Source: Litchfieldia salsa (GTDB lineage: Bacteria > Bacillota > Bacilli > Bacillales > Bacillaceae_L). From it: DNA of 42,486 nt. Made by a program: the position numbers and the translations under genes. Below the pieces are notes generated by a model, which saw only the letters and a list, made by a program, of their open reading frames with translations, was not told the DNA's origin and searched no databases. Below, one piece after another: positions 17,359 to 24,744 of this stretch (within the stretch, counting starts at the first letter, position 1; each line of letters opens with the position of its first letter). The DNA lies in contig NZ_FNJU01000004.1 in NCBI RefSeq assembly GCF_900104555.1, positions 173,855 through 216,340 on the forward strand, in the 5' to 3' direction.

Positions 17359-18189
17359 TTACTTAAATACCTTATAATTTCGATCAATCATTCGCTGGTA
17401 GTTTATCTTGAATAAATCGTTCTCTTCATCTGTTATGGATGATGTATAGATTTGTTGACTCTTCTTTTTCAATGTTTGAAGTAAACGGAGCATGAAGGTT
17501 TGAACTGATAATTCCTTTTCCAGTAGCTCTGACAAGGAGGACATTGTAGAAGGAATAATCTTTGGAAATATGAACCTAGTTTCTTCTTGTTTCAAAGATC
17601 TATCATAAAACTCTTTAATAACCTGAGCACGTTCAGAACCACTGTTCGTTATACTAATATAGATTTGAACAGCAACACCGCCCCTTAATCTTCGTTGCGA
17701 GATCCCTGCAAATTTCTTACCATTAATACTTAAGTCATAACTTCCCGGACAATATGAACCAACAATCTCTCTTGCTTCTATTTGGACATTTTCTTCTATT
17801 AATAACTCTTTTACTAATTCAACCATCGCCGCGTAGCCACGATTGATATCAATCCCTTTTTCAGCATCCGGGAAAATTAAAGAGAGATTTAAGACACCTT
17901 GATCTAATACTACAGCAAGTCCTCCCGAGTTTCGGACAACAACTCGATAGCCTTTACTCTTTAAGAAATCGATTCCTTCATCCAAAAAAGGTAGCTTTGT
18001 ATCCTGAATTCCCAATACAATGGTATCATGATGAATCCATGCCCTAGCTGTTGTCGCACTATTCCCTTTCCCAACAGAAGCACAAAGAGTATCATCGTAG
18101 GCAAAGGATTGCATCGCGTCAAAATGTGGACCAAAACTAGTATGATCGATAAAACGCCATTTTTGTTGTGATAGTAGACTGGTCATCAT
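17359..18189 (-). CDS. lipL: Octanoyl-[GcvH]:protein N-octanoyltransferase LipL
   Basis: LipL moves the octanoyl group from the glycine-cleavage protein GcvH to E2 subunits of 2-oxoacid dehydrogenases, completing the Bacillus lipoate pathway. The 276-residue protein belongs to the biotin/lipoate protein ligase fold. The [18 protein letters not shown] segment binds the acyl chain, and Cys147 in [10 protein letters not shown] is the acyl-thioester nucleophile, followed by [14 protein letters not shown] at 18189 has AAGGAG five bases upstream; a second ATG at 18186 is equally plausible. It lies directly downstream of pta, separated by a terminator. Confidence 0.92.
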   Translation of the reverse strand: MMTSLLSQQKWRFIDHTSFGPHFDAMQSFAYDDTLCASVGKGNSATTARAWIHHDTIVLGIQDTKLPFLDEGIDFLKSKGYRVVVRNSGGLAVVLDQGVLNLSLIFPDAEKGIDINRGYAAMVELVKELLIEENVQIEAREIVGSYCPGSYDLSINGKKFAGISQRRLRGGVAVQIYISITNSGSERAQVIKEFYDRSLKQEETRFIFPKIIPSTMSSLSELLEKELSVQTFMLRLLQTLKKKSQQIYTSSITDEENDLFKINYQRMIDRNYKVFK

Positions 18190-18253
18190 GATTACTCCTT
18201 CATTTTTTTCTAGCAAAACCAGCTTATTATAGCATAATACTTATATGTATCAC

Positions 18254-18279
18254 AAAAAAAGGTAGCCAGATGACTACCT
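18254..18279 (-). terminator. pta terminator
   Basis: AGGTAG pairs with CTACCT around an 8-nt loop and is followed on the minus strand by seven T. It separates pta from lipL. Confidence 0.82.
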
Positions 18280-18302
18280 CATTTTTTATCTAGAATTACG
18301 TT

Positions 18303-19271
18303 TTATAAAGCTTGTGCAGCAGTTATTAGAGCAAGCTTATATACATCTTCTTCATTACACCCACGTGATAAATCATTTACAGGTGCATTCAGGCCTTGAA
18401 GAATTGGTCCAACCGCTTCGAAGTTTCCAAGACGCTGTGCAATCTTATACCCGATATTTCCTGCTTCAAGACTAGGGAAAATAAAGACATTTGCATCCCC
18501 TTTAATAATTGAACCTGGTGCCTTTTTCTCTGCTACAGATGGTACAAATGCTGCATCAAACTGGAATTCACCGTCAAGAACTAAAGTTGGATCTAATTCT
18601 TTTGCGATTCTTGCAGCTTCAACAACCTTTTCTGTTTCTGGAGATTTTGCTGAACCTTTTGTTGAGAAGCTAAGCATAGCTACTCTTGGATCAACATCAA
18701 ACATTGATGCTGTACGCGCACTTTCGATCGCAATTTCAGCAAGGTCTTGGCTATCTGGAGCAATGTTGATTGCACAATCAGCAAACACATATTTCTCATC
18801 TTCACGAACCATGATGAAGACACCTGATGTTTTCTTTACCCCAGGTTTTGTCTTGATAATTTGAAGTGCTGGACGAACTGTATCCGCTGTTGAATGTGCC
18901 GCTCCACTCACTAGTCCATTGGCCTTCTTTAAATATACTAGCATGGTCCCAAAGTAATTTTCGTCTAATAGAATCTTTCTAGCATCCTCTTCAGACACTT
19001 TTCCTTTTCGTCTTTCAACAAATGAAGAAACTAATTCCTCCATTTCAGGATAATTAGCTGGATCATAGATCTCTACTCCCTCTAAAGTAATCCCTAAATC
19101 AGTTGCTTTTTGTGTAACCTCTTCCTTATTTCCAACAACAACAGGTGTCATGATATTTTCACTAGCTAATCGACTAACTGCCGCCAAAATACGCTCATCT
19201 AATCCTTCAGGAAAAACAATCTTCAATTGTTTGCCAGATACTTTTTCTTTTAAACCATTAAATAAACTCAC
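18303..19271 (-). CDS. pta: Phosphate acetyltransferase Pta
   Basis: Converts acetyl-CoA and phosphate to acetyl phosphate and CoA, the first step of acetate overflow and, with acetate kinase, a source of ATP. The 322-residue protein is the short single-domain Bacillus form. Typical segments are KIVFPEGLDERILAAVSRL at the N-terminus, GAAHSTADTVRPALQIIKT, MLSFSTKGSAKSPETEKV and GPILQGLNAPVNDLSRGC. The start is GTG at 19271 behind GGGAGGA. Upstream lie two copies of a 39-bp direct repeat that may be regulatory. Functionally it takes the acetyl-CoA made by PflB, encoded 5.5 kb away. Confidence 0.95.
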   Translation of the reverse strand: MSLFNGLKEKVSGKQLKIVFPEGLDERILAAVSRLASENIMTPVVVGNKEEVTQKATDLGITLEGVEIYDPANYPEMEELVSSFVERRKGKVSEEDARKILLDENYFGTMLVYLKKANGLVSGAAHSTADTVRPALQIIKTKPGVKKTSGVFIMVREDEKYVFADCAINIAPDSQDLAEIAIESARTASMFDVDPRVAMLSFSTKGSAKSPETEKVVEAARIAKELDPTLVLDGEFQFDAAFVPSVAEKKAPGSIIKGDANVFIFPSLEAGNIGYKIAQRLGNFEAVGPILQGLNAPVNDLSRGCNEEDVYKLALITAAQAL

Positions 19272-19340
19272 CGTAAATCCTCCCAGTAACTAATTATGTA
19301 CCTACTATAGGTTAAACCTTTTTAAATAAAATGCAATAAT

Positions 19341-19581
19341 AGTGTTCTAACAAATTTGTGAAAAACACTGTTACAGTTTACAGACCAAAACAATAAGCGA
19401 ATAAATTCACGTTCACTAATGTCTACTCTAGGATAAGTCTACTACCTTATAAAAGGTTGATACACTATGGATTGGCACAAGTTCTAAACAATTAAGTGTG
19501 TACCACTCTATAGTAAAAACTTTTCGGATAAATTACAACAAAAGTGTTCTAACAAATTTGTGAAAACGATTATTACAGTTT
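19341..19581. promoter_or_regulatory. 39-bp direct repeat pair upstream of pta
   Basis: The copies at 19341-19379 and 19543-19581 share their first 24 bases, including the palindrome ACAAATTTGT, and their last nine (TTACAGTTT); only the middle differs. The second copy contains TGAAAACGATTATT, which fits 12 of 14 positions of the CcpA cre consensus. They lie 70 and 272 bp upstream of the pta start. Duplicated operator sites are possible. Together with the array at 19703-20065 they are the only structure I see in the 916-bp gap before hemQ. Confidence 0.45.
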
Positions 19582-19702
19582 TTCTCAAATTAAATCGAGT
19601 TACTATTATTTATGTTCATCCTTTTTGTAAAAATAACCAACTCTTAACTATTTTCCCTTTATCCACGAATTCTAGTCACCCTTTAATCATTTCTTTTCAT
19701 AA

Positions 19703-20065
19703 AGCTCGATGAAAGACTTTTTCTTCTTGAATCAACTCAATTTTGTCTTTCATAAGCTCGATGAAGGACTTTTTCTTCTAGCTCAACTCAATTTTGTCTT
19801 TCATAAGCTCGATGAAAGACTTTTTCTTCTAGCCCAACTCAATTTTGTCTTTCATAAGCTCGATGAAAGACTTTTTCTTCTAGCTCAACTCAATTTTGTC
19901 TTTCATAAGCTCGATGAAAGACTTTTTCTTCTAGCTCAACTCAATTTTGTCTTTCATAAGCTTGATGAAAGACTTTTTCTTCTAGCTCAACTCAATTTTG
20001 TCTTTCATAAGCTTGATGAAGGACTTTTTCTTCTTGCTCAACTTAATTTTGTCTTTCATAAGCTT
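19703..20065. repeat. Tandem hairpin array, seven units of 51 bp
   Basis: The anchor GATGAA occurs at 19708, 19760, 19811, 19862, 19913, 19964 and 20015: six of the seven units have an exact 51-bp spacing, and the first is 52. Each unit contains GTCTTTCAT, a 7-nt loop AAGCTCG and ATGAAAGAC, giving a 9-bp stem, then a pyrimidine-rich spacer. The period is a multiple of three, so a 134-codon frame stays open across it, but it has no ribosome binding site and I treat the array as non-coding. Confidence 0.92.
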
Positions 20066-20187
20066 AGTTCGGTGGGATTTTATATCCTAATCATGTCTCA
20101 TGAGGTTAAATGAGGAAATGGAAGGCAAAACTATGATATATTATTTTATAGATACATAATACTAATTATAAAGTAGGAGTGAAAAAA

Positions 20188-20934
20188 ATGAGTGAAGCAG
20201 CACAAACGTTGGACGGTTGGTATTGTTTACATGATTTCCGAACGATGGATTGGACACTATGGAAAAGCATTTCAAGTGATGAGCGACAAACAGCAATCTA
20301 TGAGTATCAAGGATTATTAGAAAAATGGAATGTAACACAAAATGAGAAAAAAGGAAGTCATGCTCTTTATTCAATCGTTGGACAAAAAGCAGATTTCATG
20401 ATGATGTTTCTTCGCCCAACAATGGAAGAACTAAATCAAATGGAAATGGAATTTAACAAATCGAAGCTAGCTGAATTTACGATTCCTGTTCATTCATATG
20501 TATCAGTGGTTGAGTTAAGTAATTATTTACCTGCAGGAGAAAATCCATATGAAAATCCACAAGTTCTTGCTCGCCTTTATCCGATCTTGCCGAAATCTAA
20601 GTATGTTTGTTTTTATCCAATGGACAAGCGTCGTCAAGGAAATGATAACTGGTACATGCTTCCTATGGAAGAACGTCGTCAACTAATGAGAAGTCACGGA
20701 ATGATTGGACGTCAATATGCAGGAAAAGTGAAACAAATCATTTCAGGTTCAGTTGGGTTCGATGATTACGAATGGGGTGTGACTTTATTCTCTGATGATG
20801 TACTTCAATTTAAAAAGTTAGTCTATGAAATGCGTTTTGATGAAGTAAGTGCTCGTTATGGAGAGTTTGGTTCTTTCTTCGTAGGTCATCATTTATCCGA
20901 GGAAAATCTTTATCAATTTTTACATGTAAATTAA
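20188..20934 (+). CDS. hemQ: Coproheme decarboxylase HemQ (YwfI)
   Basis: HemQ carries out the last step of the coproporphyrin-dependent haem pathway, oxidatively decarboxylating coproheme III to haem b. The 248-residue protein belongs to the chlorite dismutase fold. The conserved [20 protein letters not shown] segment contains the Tyr likely to form the catalytic radical, and [14 protein letters not shown] contains the likely proximal haem His. ATG at 20188 has AGGAG upstream; an in-frame GTG at 20179 overlaps that site. In B. subtilis the gene is also the neighbour of pta. A terminator follows. Confidence 0.95.
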   Translation: MSEAAQTLDGWYCLHDFRTMDWTLWKSISSDERQTAIYEYQGLLEKWNVTQNEKKGSHALYSIVGQKADFMMMFLRPTMEELNQMEMEFNKSKLAEFTIPVHSYVSVVELSNYLPAGENPYENPQVLARLYPILPKSKYVCFYPMDKRRQGNDNWYMLPMEERRQLMRSHGMIGRQYAGKVKQIISGSVGFDDYEWGVTLFSDDVLQFKKLVYEMRFDEVSARYGEFGSFFVGHHLSEENLYQFLHVN

Positions 20935-20947
20935 TAAATCATTATTT

Positions 20948-20978
20948 AGGTGGCTACAAATGTAGTCATCTTTTTTTG
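20948..20978 (+). terminator. hemQ terminator
   Basis: AGGTGGCTA pairs with TAGTCATCT (two G-U pairs) and is followed by seven T. Confidence 0.8.
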
Positions 20979-21197
20979 TTTTCTCATTTGGAATAATCGA
21001 CCAATTCACCACATAGTTATTGTAGTGTATGTGCTTGATATTTTTAAAAAAACTCAGGAACCCTTTTCCAGCTTGGTAATTGTTTCACAAAGAGTCTTCT
21101 ATACCTAGGCTCTGTACCAAAGTGTTGCTTCAATCAATTTATAGAAGAAAAGAAGTTTACGAGTATTTTATACTTAGTTTCCAGAGGAGGTTTCTTT

Positions 21198-21746
21198 ATG
21201 AGTCAACAAAACCCACAGAATCAAAATCAAGAAAGTGAAGCAAGACAACAAAACCCTTATGCCGGATATGGGTATGATCCTTCTACTGCATACAACCCGT
21301 ATGCAGGGTATACAGATCCTACTGCAGCTTACGGTGGCTATCAGCCTGGGCAGTATCAAACACCATATCAGCCACAGGTCTATCAACAACCGCCACAAGC
21401 TCAATTCCAATTGCCTTACCAGCAACAAGTTCCAGCCATAGGGCAAGAACCAGGAATGCTTCCGTTAGAGCAATCGTATATTGAGAATATCCTACGTTTA
21501 AACAAAGGAAAGTTAGCAACTGTTTATATGACTTTCGAAAACAACGCTCAGTGGAATGCAAAAATCTTTAAAGGTATTATTGAAGCGGCTGGACGTGATC
21601 ACCTTATTTTAAGTGACCCACAATCAGGAATGCGTTATTTACTTCTGATGGTCTACTTAGATTATGTAACATTTGATGAAGAGCTTGATTATGAATATCC
21701 ATATGCTGCTGGTGTTCCTGGGTTAAGCGCATATCCCCCAAGATAA
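21198..21746 (+). CDS. gerQ: Spore coat protein GerQ
   Basis: GerQ is an inner-coat protein needed to localise the cortex-lytic enzyme CwlJ and is cross-linked by the transglutaminase Tgl. The N-terminal half (residues about 1-90) is low-complexity, rich in Gln, Pro, Tyr and Gly (for example NPYAGYGYDPSTAYNPYAGY). The C-terminal half is the conserved GerQ domain, starting QSYIENILRLNKGKLATVYM and including LILSDPQSGMRYLLLMVYLD. Total 182 residues, as in B. subtilis. ATG at 21198 has AGAGGAGG. The orthologue is transcribed under sigma-E in the mother cell; I did not find a clean sigma-E promoter. Confidence 0.93.
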   Translation: MSQQNPQNQNQESEARQQNPYAGYGYDPSTAYNPYAGYTDPTAAYGGYQPGQYQTPYQPQVYQQPPQAQFQLPYQQQVPAIGQEPGMLPLEQSYIENILRLNKGKLATVYMTFENNAQWNAKIFKGIIEAAGRDHLILSDPQSGMRYLLLMVYLDYVTFDEELDYEYPYAAGVPGLSAYPPR

Positions 21747-21758
21747 CCAAAAATAATT

Positions 21759-21797
21759 AAGGAGTGTTGCTAGTTAAGCACACTCCTTCTTTTTTAC
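21759..21797 (+). terminator. gerQ terminator
   Basis: AAGGAGTGT and GCT pair with AGC and ACACTCCTT (small asymmetry), followed by CTTTTTT. It lies between the convergent gerQ and ywdK genes. Confidence 0.88.
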
Positions 21798-22169
21798 TTA
21801 TACATTTTTAACGGCGGCAATGATTATTAATACCCAAGCCGCAAGAAAAGCAAGACCACCGAGAGGAGTAATCGCTCCTAGCACTTTAATTCCTGAGGTA
21901 CTTAAAACATATAAGCTACCTGAAAAGAGTATGATCCCAACAACCATTAACCATCCGGAGAAACTAACAATCGATGAATTTGGCCATTTATCAACTAAGA
22001 ATGCAATAAAAATAAGCCCTAACGCATGATACATATGATATGTAACACCCGTTTCCCACACCTTCAAATACTTCTCTGTTACCTTCCCTTCTAATCCATG
22101 TGCCCCAAAAGCACCAAGCGCTACTGCCAAAAAGGCATTAACCGCACCTAAAATTAAAAAAACCTTCAT
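21798..22169 (-). CDS. ywdK: DUF423 membrane protein YwdK
   Basis: A 123-residue protein with four hydrophobic segments, of the DUF423 family. The hallmark is the N-terminal NAFLAVALGAFGAHGLEGKV. Later TYHMYHALGLIFIAFL and the C-terminal ITPLGGLAFLAAWVLIIIAA fit too. Function unknown; a small integral membrane protein. ATG at 22169 has GGGGGA upstream; an earlier in-frame ATG at 22190 has no ribosome binding site. In B. subtilis ywdK lies next to gerQ, as here. Confidence 0.92.
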   Translation of the reverse strand: MKVFLILGAVNAFLAVALGAFGAHGLEGKVTEKYLKVWETGVTYHMYHALGLIFIAFLVDKWPNSSIVSFSGWLMVVGIILFSGSLYVLSTSGIKVLGAITPLGGLAFLAAWVLIIIAAVKNV

Positions 22170-22259
22170 ATTTTTAATTCCCCCATTCAACTAAACAATC
22201 ATTACCTCTTCTCATTATATCCGTGTCCTTCCACTCAATCAAACAACGAGAACTACCTT

Positions 22260-22745
22260 CGGACTTCATCTGAATCGGCTTCGGACAAACCTTCACCTTT
22301 TTCCTATCACACCTGTCCGAACTTGGATCGACTTCAGACAATCTTTCACCTTTTCCTATCACACCTGTCTGAACTTGGATCGATTTCAGACAATCTTTCA
22401 CCTTTTCCTATCACACTTGTCTGAACTTGGATCAATTTCAGACAATCTTTCACCTTTTCCTATCACACCTGTCTGAACTTGGATCGACTTCAGACAATCT
22501 TTCACCTTTTCCTATCACACTTGTCTGAACTTGGGTCGACTTCAGACAATCCTTCACTTTTTCTTATCACACCTGTCCGAACTTGGATCGACTTCAGACA
22601 ATCCTTCACCTTTTCCTATCACACTTGTCTGAACTTGGATCGACTTCAGACACCCTCCACCCTTTCCCTATCATACTTGTCTGAACTCGGGCCGGCTTCG
22701 GTCAATTCTTTACCACCTCCCGCTACACCTGTCCGAACCTCAACC
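22260..22745. repeat. Tandem hairpin array, nine units of 52 bp
   Basis: The anchor TTCAGACA or a near variant occurs at 22280, 22333, 22385, 22437, 22489, 22541, 22593, 22645 and 22697; all spacings after the first are exactly 52. Each unit carries TGTCTGAA, an 11-nt loop CTTGGATCGAC and TTCAGACA, then the pyrimidine-rich spacer ATCTTTCACCTTTTCCTATC. The outer units are the most diverged. A 118-codon frame crosses it without a ribosome binding site. The rest of the gap between ywdK and the next gene (22170-22259 and 22746-22808) shows only a weak terminator. Confidence 0.93.
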
Positions 22746-22765
22746 ACATCTAGTATCAAAATAAC

Positions 22766-22792
22766 AAAAGGCCACCTCAAAAGAAGTGACCA
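22766..22792 (-). terminator. Weak terminator of the gene at 22809-23123
   Basis: On the minus strand GGTCACTTC pairs with GAGGTGGCC (two G-U pairs) and is followed by TTTT. Confidence 0.6.
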
Positions 22793-22808
22793 ACCCGTCC
22801 TCAACAAA

Positions 22809-23123
22809 TTATCGATTGTTCAAATAAACCGTTAAAGCATTCTTAATATCGGCTTCATGCTGCTTACTTGTTTGAATATGATAATGATCTCCCTCAAGTT
22901 CAGATTTGAACTCAGTATAGCCTTGTAATTTCAAGAAATCATCCACATCTGCCATAGAATCATTCTCATATAGTAACTTCTTGTTCCCTATATAATGATT
23001 ATTTAACATGATTTCATAATGATCCCCTGATAACCCTTGATTTAAATCGGGCTCATTAATATCATAAAAAGGAATACCAGGTAAGCGCCCTGCACCCATC
23101 ATGCCACTTCTAGTATCTGACAT
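22809..23123 (-). CDS. Unrecognised 104-residue protein with an internal repeat
   Basis: I do not recognise this family. ATG at 23123 has TGGAGGT at good spacing, and a terminator follows, so it looks real. The N-terminus is short and Gly-rich (SGMMGAGRLPGIPFYDINEP). The rest seems to hold two related halves: SGDHYEIMLNNHYIGNKKLL and EGDHYHIQTSKQHEADIKNA share a GDHYxI strand. No signal peptide or membrane segment, so probably cytosolic. It lies 83 bp downstream of ywdI in the same direction and could be the last gene of the ung-ywdI unit. B. subtilis has a permease, YwdJ, in this position, so this is a local substitution. Confidence 0.7.
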   Translation of the reverse strand: MSDTRSGMMGAGRLPGIPFYDINEPDLNQGLSGDHYEIMLNNHYIGNKKLLYENDSMADVDDFLKLQGYTEFKSELEGDHYHIQTSKQHEADIKNALTVYLNNR

Positions 23124-23206
23124 TTAATTACCTCCATACATCTTTATCTCATTCATAGATTTTCCATGGATAACAGATATATTAATGGTAAATTCAGTCA
23201 TTCTGA

Positions 23207-23464
23207 TTAAAAATCGAGCAATGAGTCTCCATTCCCATCATCATCAACCCTTGAAGGTGTGGACATCATCTTCTTTTCAACCAGATTTAACTCATTGTTA
23301 CTATATGTTCTTTCATTTAAATCTTGTTTTTCTTCTAACACCAAATCGCATAAAGTTCTCATAACAATTAAATGCTCTCTAATTCTCACTTCACTCTGCT
23401 CTTGTTTTGCTTTTGCCAGCTCATTTGACATTTTATCTAATATTCGGTTCATCGGTATATTCAT
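23207..23464 (-). CDS. ywdI: YwdI family protein (DUF5327)
   Basis: An 85-residue, mostly helical protein beginning MNIPMNRILDKMSNELAKAK, with a conserved REHLIVMRTLCDLVLEEK segment, as in the YwdI family. The C-terminal third is acidic and disordered, ending GDSLLDF. Function unknown. ATG at 23464 has AGAGG nine bases upstream. It lies 16 bp downstream of the four-cysteine gene, in the order ung, small Cys protein, ywdI, so these are probably cotranscribed. Confidence 0.82.
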   Translation of the reverse strand: MNIPMNRILDKMSNELAKAKQEQSEVRIREHLIVMRTLCDLVLEEKQDLNERTYSNNELNLVEKKMMSTPSRVDDDGNGDSLLDF

Positions 23465-23480
23465 TATAGCAACCTCTCTT

Positions 23481-23660
23481 TCACTTACTTTTAGCAGCCT
23501 GTTTTTGACTAAACTTCATACAGTGGTTACCTGAAGATTGATAAACGGTTAAAGAGGGCATTGATTTCGTCTTAAAATTAAATGCCTTACAACCTTTCGG
23601 ATATTGAGGCTCCCATGTTGTATAAAAATGCTGGCATGTAAAGCAATTGATTCTCTTCAA
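23481..23660 (-). CDS. Small four-cysteine protein downstream of ung
   Basis: The product is 59 residues: RINCFTCQHFYTTWEPQYPK, then GCKAFNFKTKSMPS and SSGNHCMKF. The CxxC pair plus two further cysteines suggest a zinc or iron-sulphur site; no function is known to me. The start chosen is TTG at 23660, five bases after AAGGTGGGAG. An ATG at 23702 would overlap ung by 22 bases and adds a basic stretch that reads as untranslated. It lies 20 bp after ung and 16 bp before ywdI. Confidence 0.75.
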   Translation of the reverse strand: MKRINCFTCQHFYTTWEPQYPKGCKAFNFKTKSMPSLTVYQSSGNHCMKFSQKQAAKSK

Positions 23661-23680
23661 CTTTTCTCCCACCTTTATCC

Positions 23681-24355
23681 TTAAATATCTTCTATTTGCC
23701 AATCAATTTCCTCAAGTCCTTGTTTACGCAAAATCTCATTTACTTTAGAAAAAGGCTTACTTCCAAAAAAACCTCTATATACAGAAAGCGGACTTGGGTG
23801 TGGAGCTGTTAATATAAAATGCTGTAAATTGGTGATCAACTTTGACTTTGAAATAGCATGTTTTCCCCACAGTATAAATATTACCGGCTTTTCTCTATCA
23901 TTTAACTGTTTAATAATCGCATCGGTCAAAAGCTCCCACCCCTGCCCTTTATGTGAATTCGGCTCACCCTGTCGTACTGTTAAAACAGTATTTAGAAGCA
24001 ATACCCCTTGTTTAGCCCACTTCTCCAAGCAGCCATTATTAGGAATAGAATGCCCAAGATCATCTTGTAACTCTTTAAAAATATTCAGTAATGAAGGAGG
24101 AATCTTCACTTCCGGTTTAACAGAAAAGCTCAGCCCATGTGCCTGCCCAGGACCATGATAAGGGTCTTGTCCTAAGATCACAACCTTCACCTCATGAAAA
24201 TCTGTTAACTGAAAGCTATTAAAAATTTCATTCATCTCTGGGTAGATGTTAAAAGTATCACACTCACACTTTAAGTACTGTGATAATCTTAGAAAGTAAT
24301 CTTGATGCAACTCATGTTCCAACACTCTCGCCCATTGATTATCAATCATATTCAT
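23681..24355 (-). CDS. ung: Uracil-DNA glycosylase
   Basis: Removes uracil from DNA by cleaving the N-glycosidic bond, starting base excision repair. Family 1 UDG motifs are present in order: the water-activating [18 protein letters not shown] (catalytic Asp), [21 protein letters not shown], and the DNA-intercalating [13 protein letters not shown] with its conserved His. It has 224 residues, normal length. Start ATG at 24355 or the TTG one codon before; GGGAG lies just upstream. It is the first gene of the ung, four-Cys, ywdI run. Confidence 0.96.
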   Translation of the reverse strand: MNMIDNQWARVLEHELHQDYFLRLSQYLKCECDTFNIYPEMNEIFNSFQLTDFHEVKVVILGQDPYHGPGQAHGLSFSVKPEVKIPPSLLNIFKELQDDLGHSIPNNGCLEKWAKQGVLLLNTVLTVRQGEPNSHKGQGWELLTDAIIKQLNDREKPVIFILWGKHAISKSKLITNLQHFILTAPHPSPLSVYRGFFGSKPFSKVNEILRKQGLEEIDWQIEDI

Positions 24356-24501
24356 CAATCAAAACTCCCAATAATATTTATTAAAACTATTTAAATTTTA
24401 TCATTCATTCCATTATCTTAACACATTTAATATTTGGTTTTAATTGTGCTATTTTTCATTTTTATAATACAGTTATCACTTTTATTAGAACTGTTATATA
24501 A

Positions 24502-24519
24502 TTGTGAATAAAATCACAA
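24502..24519. promoter_or_regulatory. Candidate Fnr/Rex operator upstream of pflB, distal
   Basis: TTGTGAATAAAATCACAA is a palindrome matching TGTGA-N6-TCACA, the Bacillus Fnr-type site, and closely related to the Rex consensus. It lies 226 bp before the pflB start. Sequence alone does not decide between the two regulators. Confidence 0.6.
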
Positions 24520-24615
24520 GAAAATGCACTTACTAATAATACGATCATTTTCTATCGTCCATTCATAATGTAAAATGGCAAACAAACACTTATAAAACAA
24601 GAATATAAGCACTTA

Positions 24616-24633
24616 TTGTGCAATAGTTCACAA
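24616..24633. promoter_or_regulatory. Candidate Fnr/Rex operator upstream of pflB, proximal
   Basis: TTGTGCAATAGTTCACAA is an 18-bp imperfect palindrome with TTGTG and TTCACAA arms, closer to the Rex consensus than to Fnr. It lies 112 bp before the pflB start. The remainder of the 389-bp gap between ung and pflB is AT-rich with no gene. Confidence 0.55.
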
Positions 24634-24744
24634 ATATTTCACCTCTCCCCCCTATCATCTAAGACAGAACCGTAGTATCCTATTATTAGAATCTGTTATA
24701 TAAGCAAAACACAAACTGTTATATATCCTAAGGAGGTTTTAAAT

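Noticed and set aside
19703-20065. CRISPR array candidate (and likewise 22260-22745 and 42332-42486)
   Set aside because: The spacers are near-identical from unit to unit instead of unique, the unit length is not split into a conserved repeat and variable spacer, and no cas gene is present.
19709-20113. Open frame of 134 codons encoding a 17-residue repeat
   Set aside because: The frame stays open because the 51-bp unit is a multiple of three. It has no ribosome binding site and the residues are a translation of the hairpin array.
22479-22835. Open frame of 118 codons across the 52-bp array
   Set aside because: It has no ribosome binding site, the repeat changes frame each unit, and it overlaps the real gene at 22809-23123 on the other strand.
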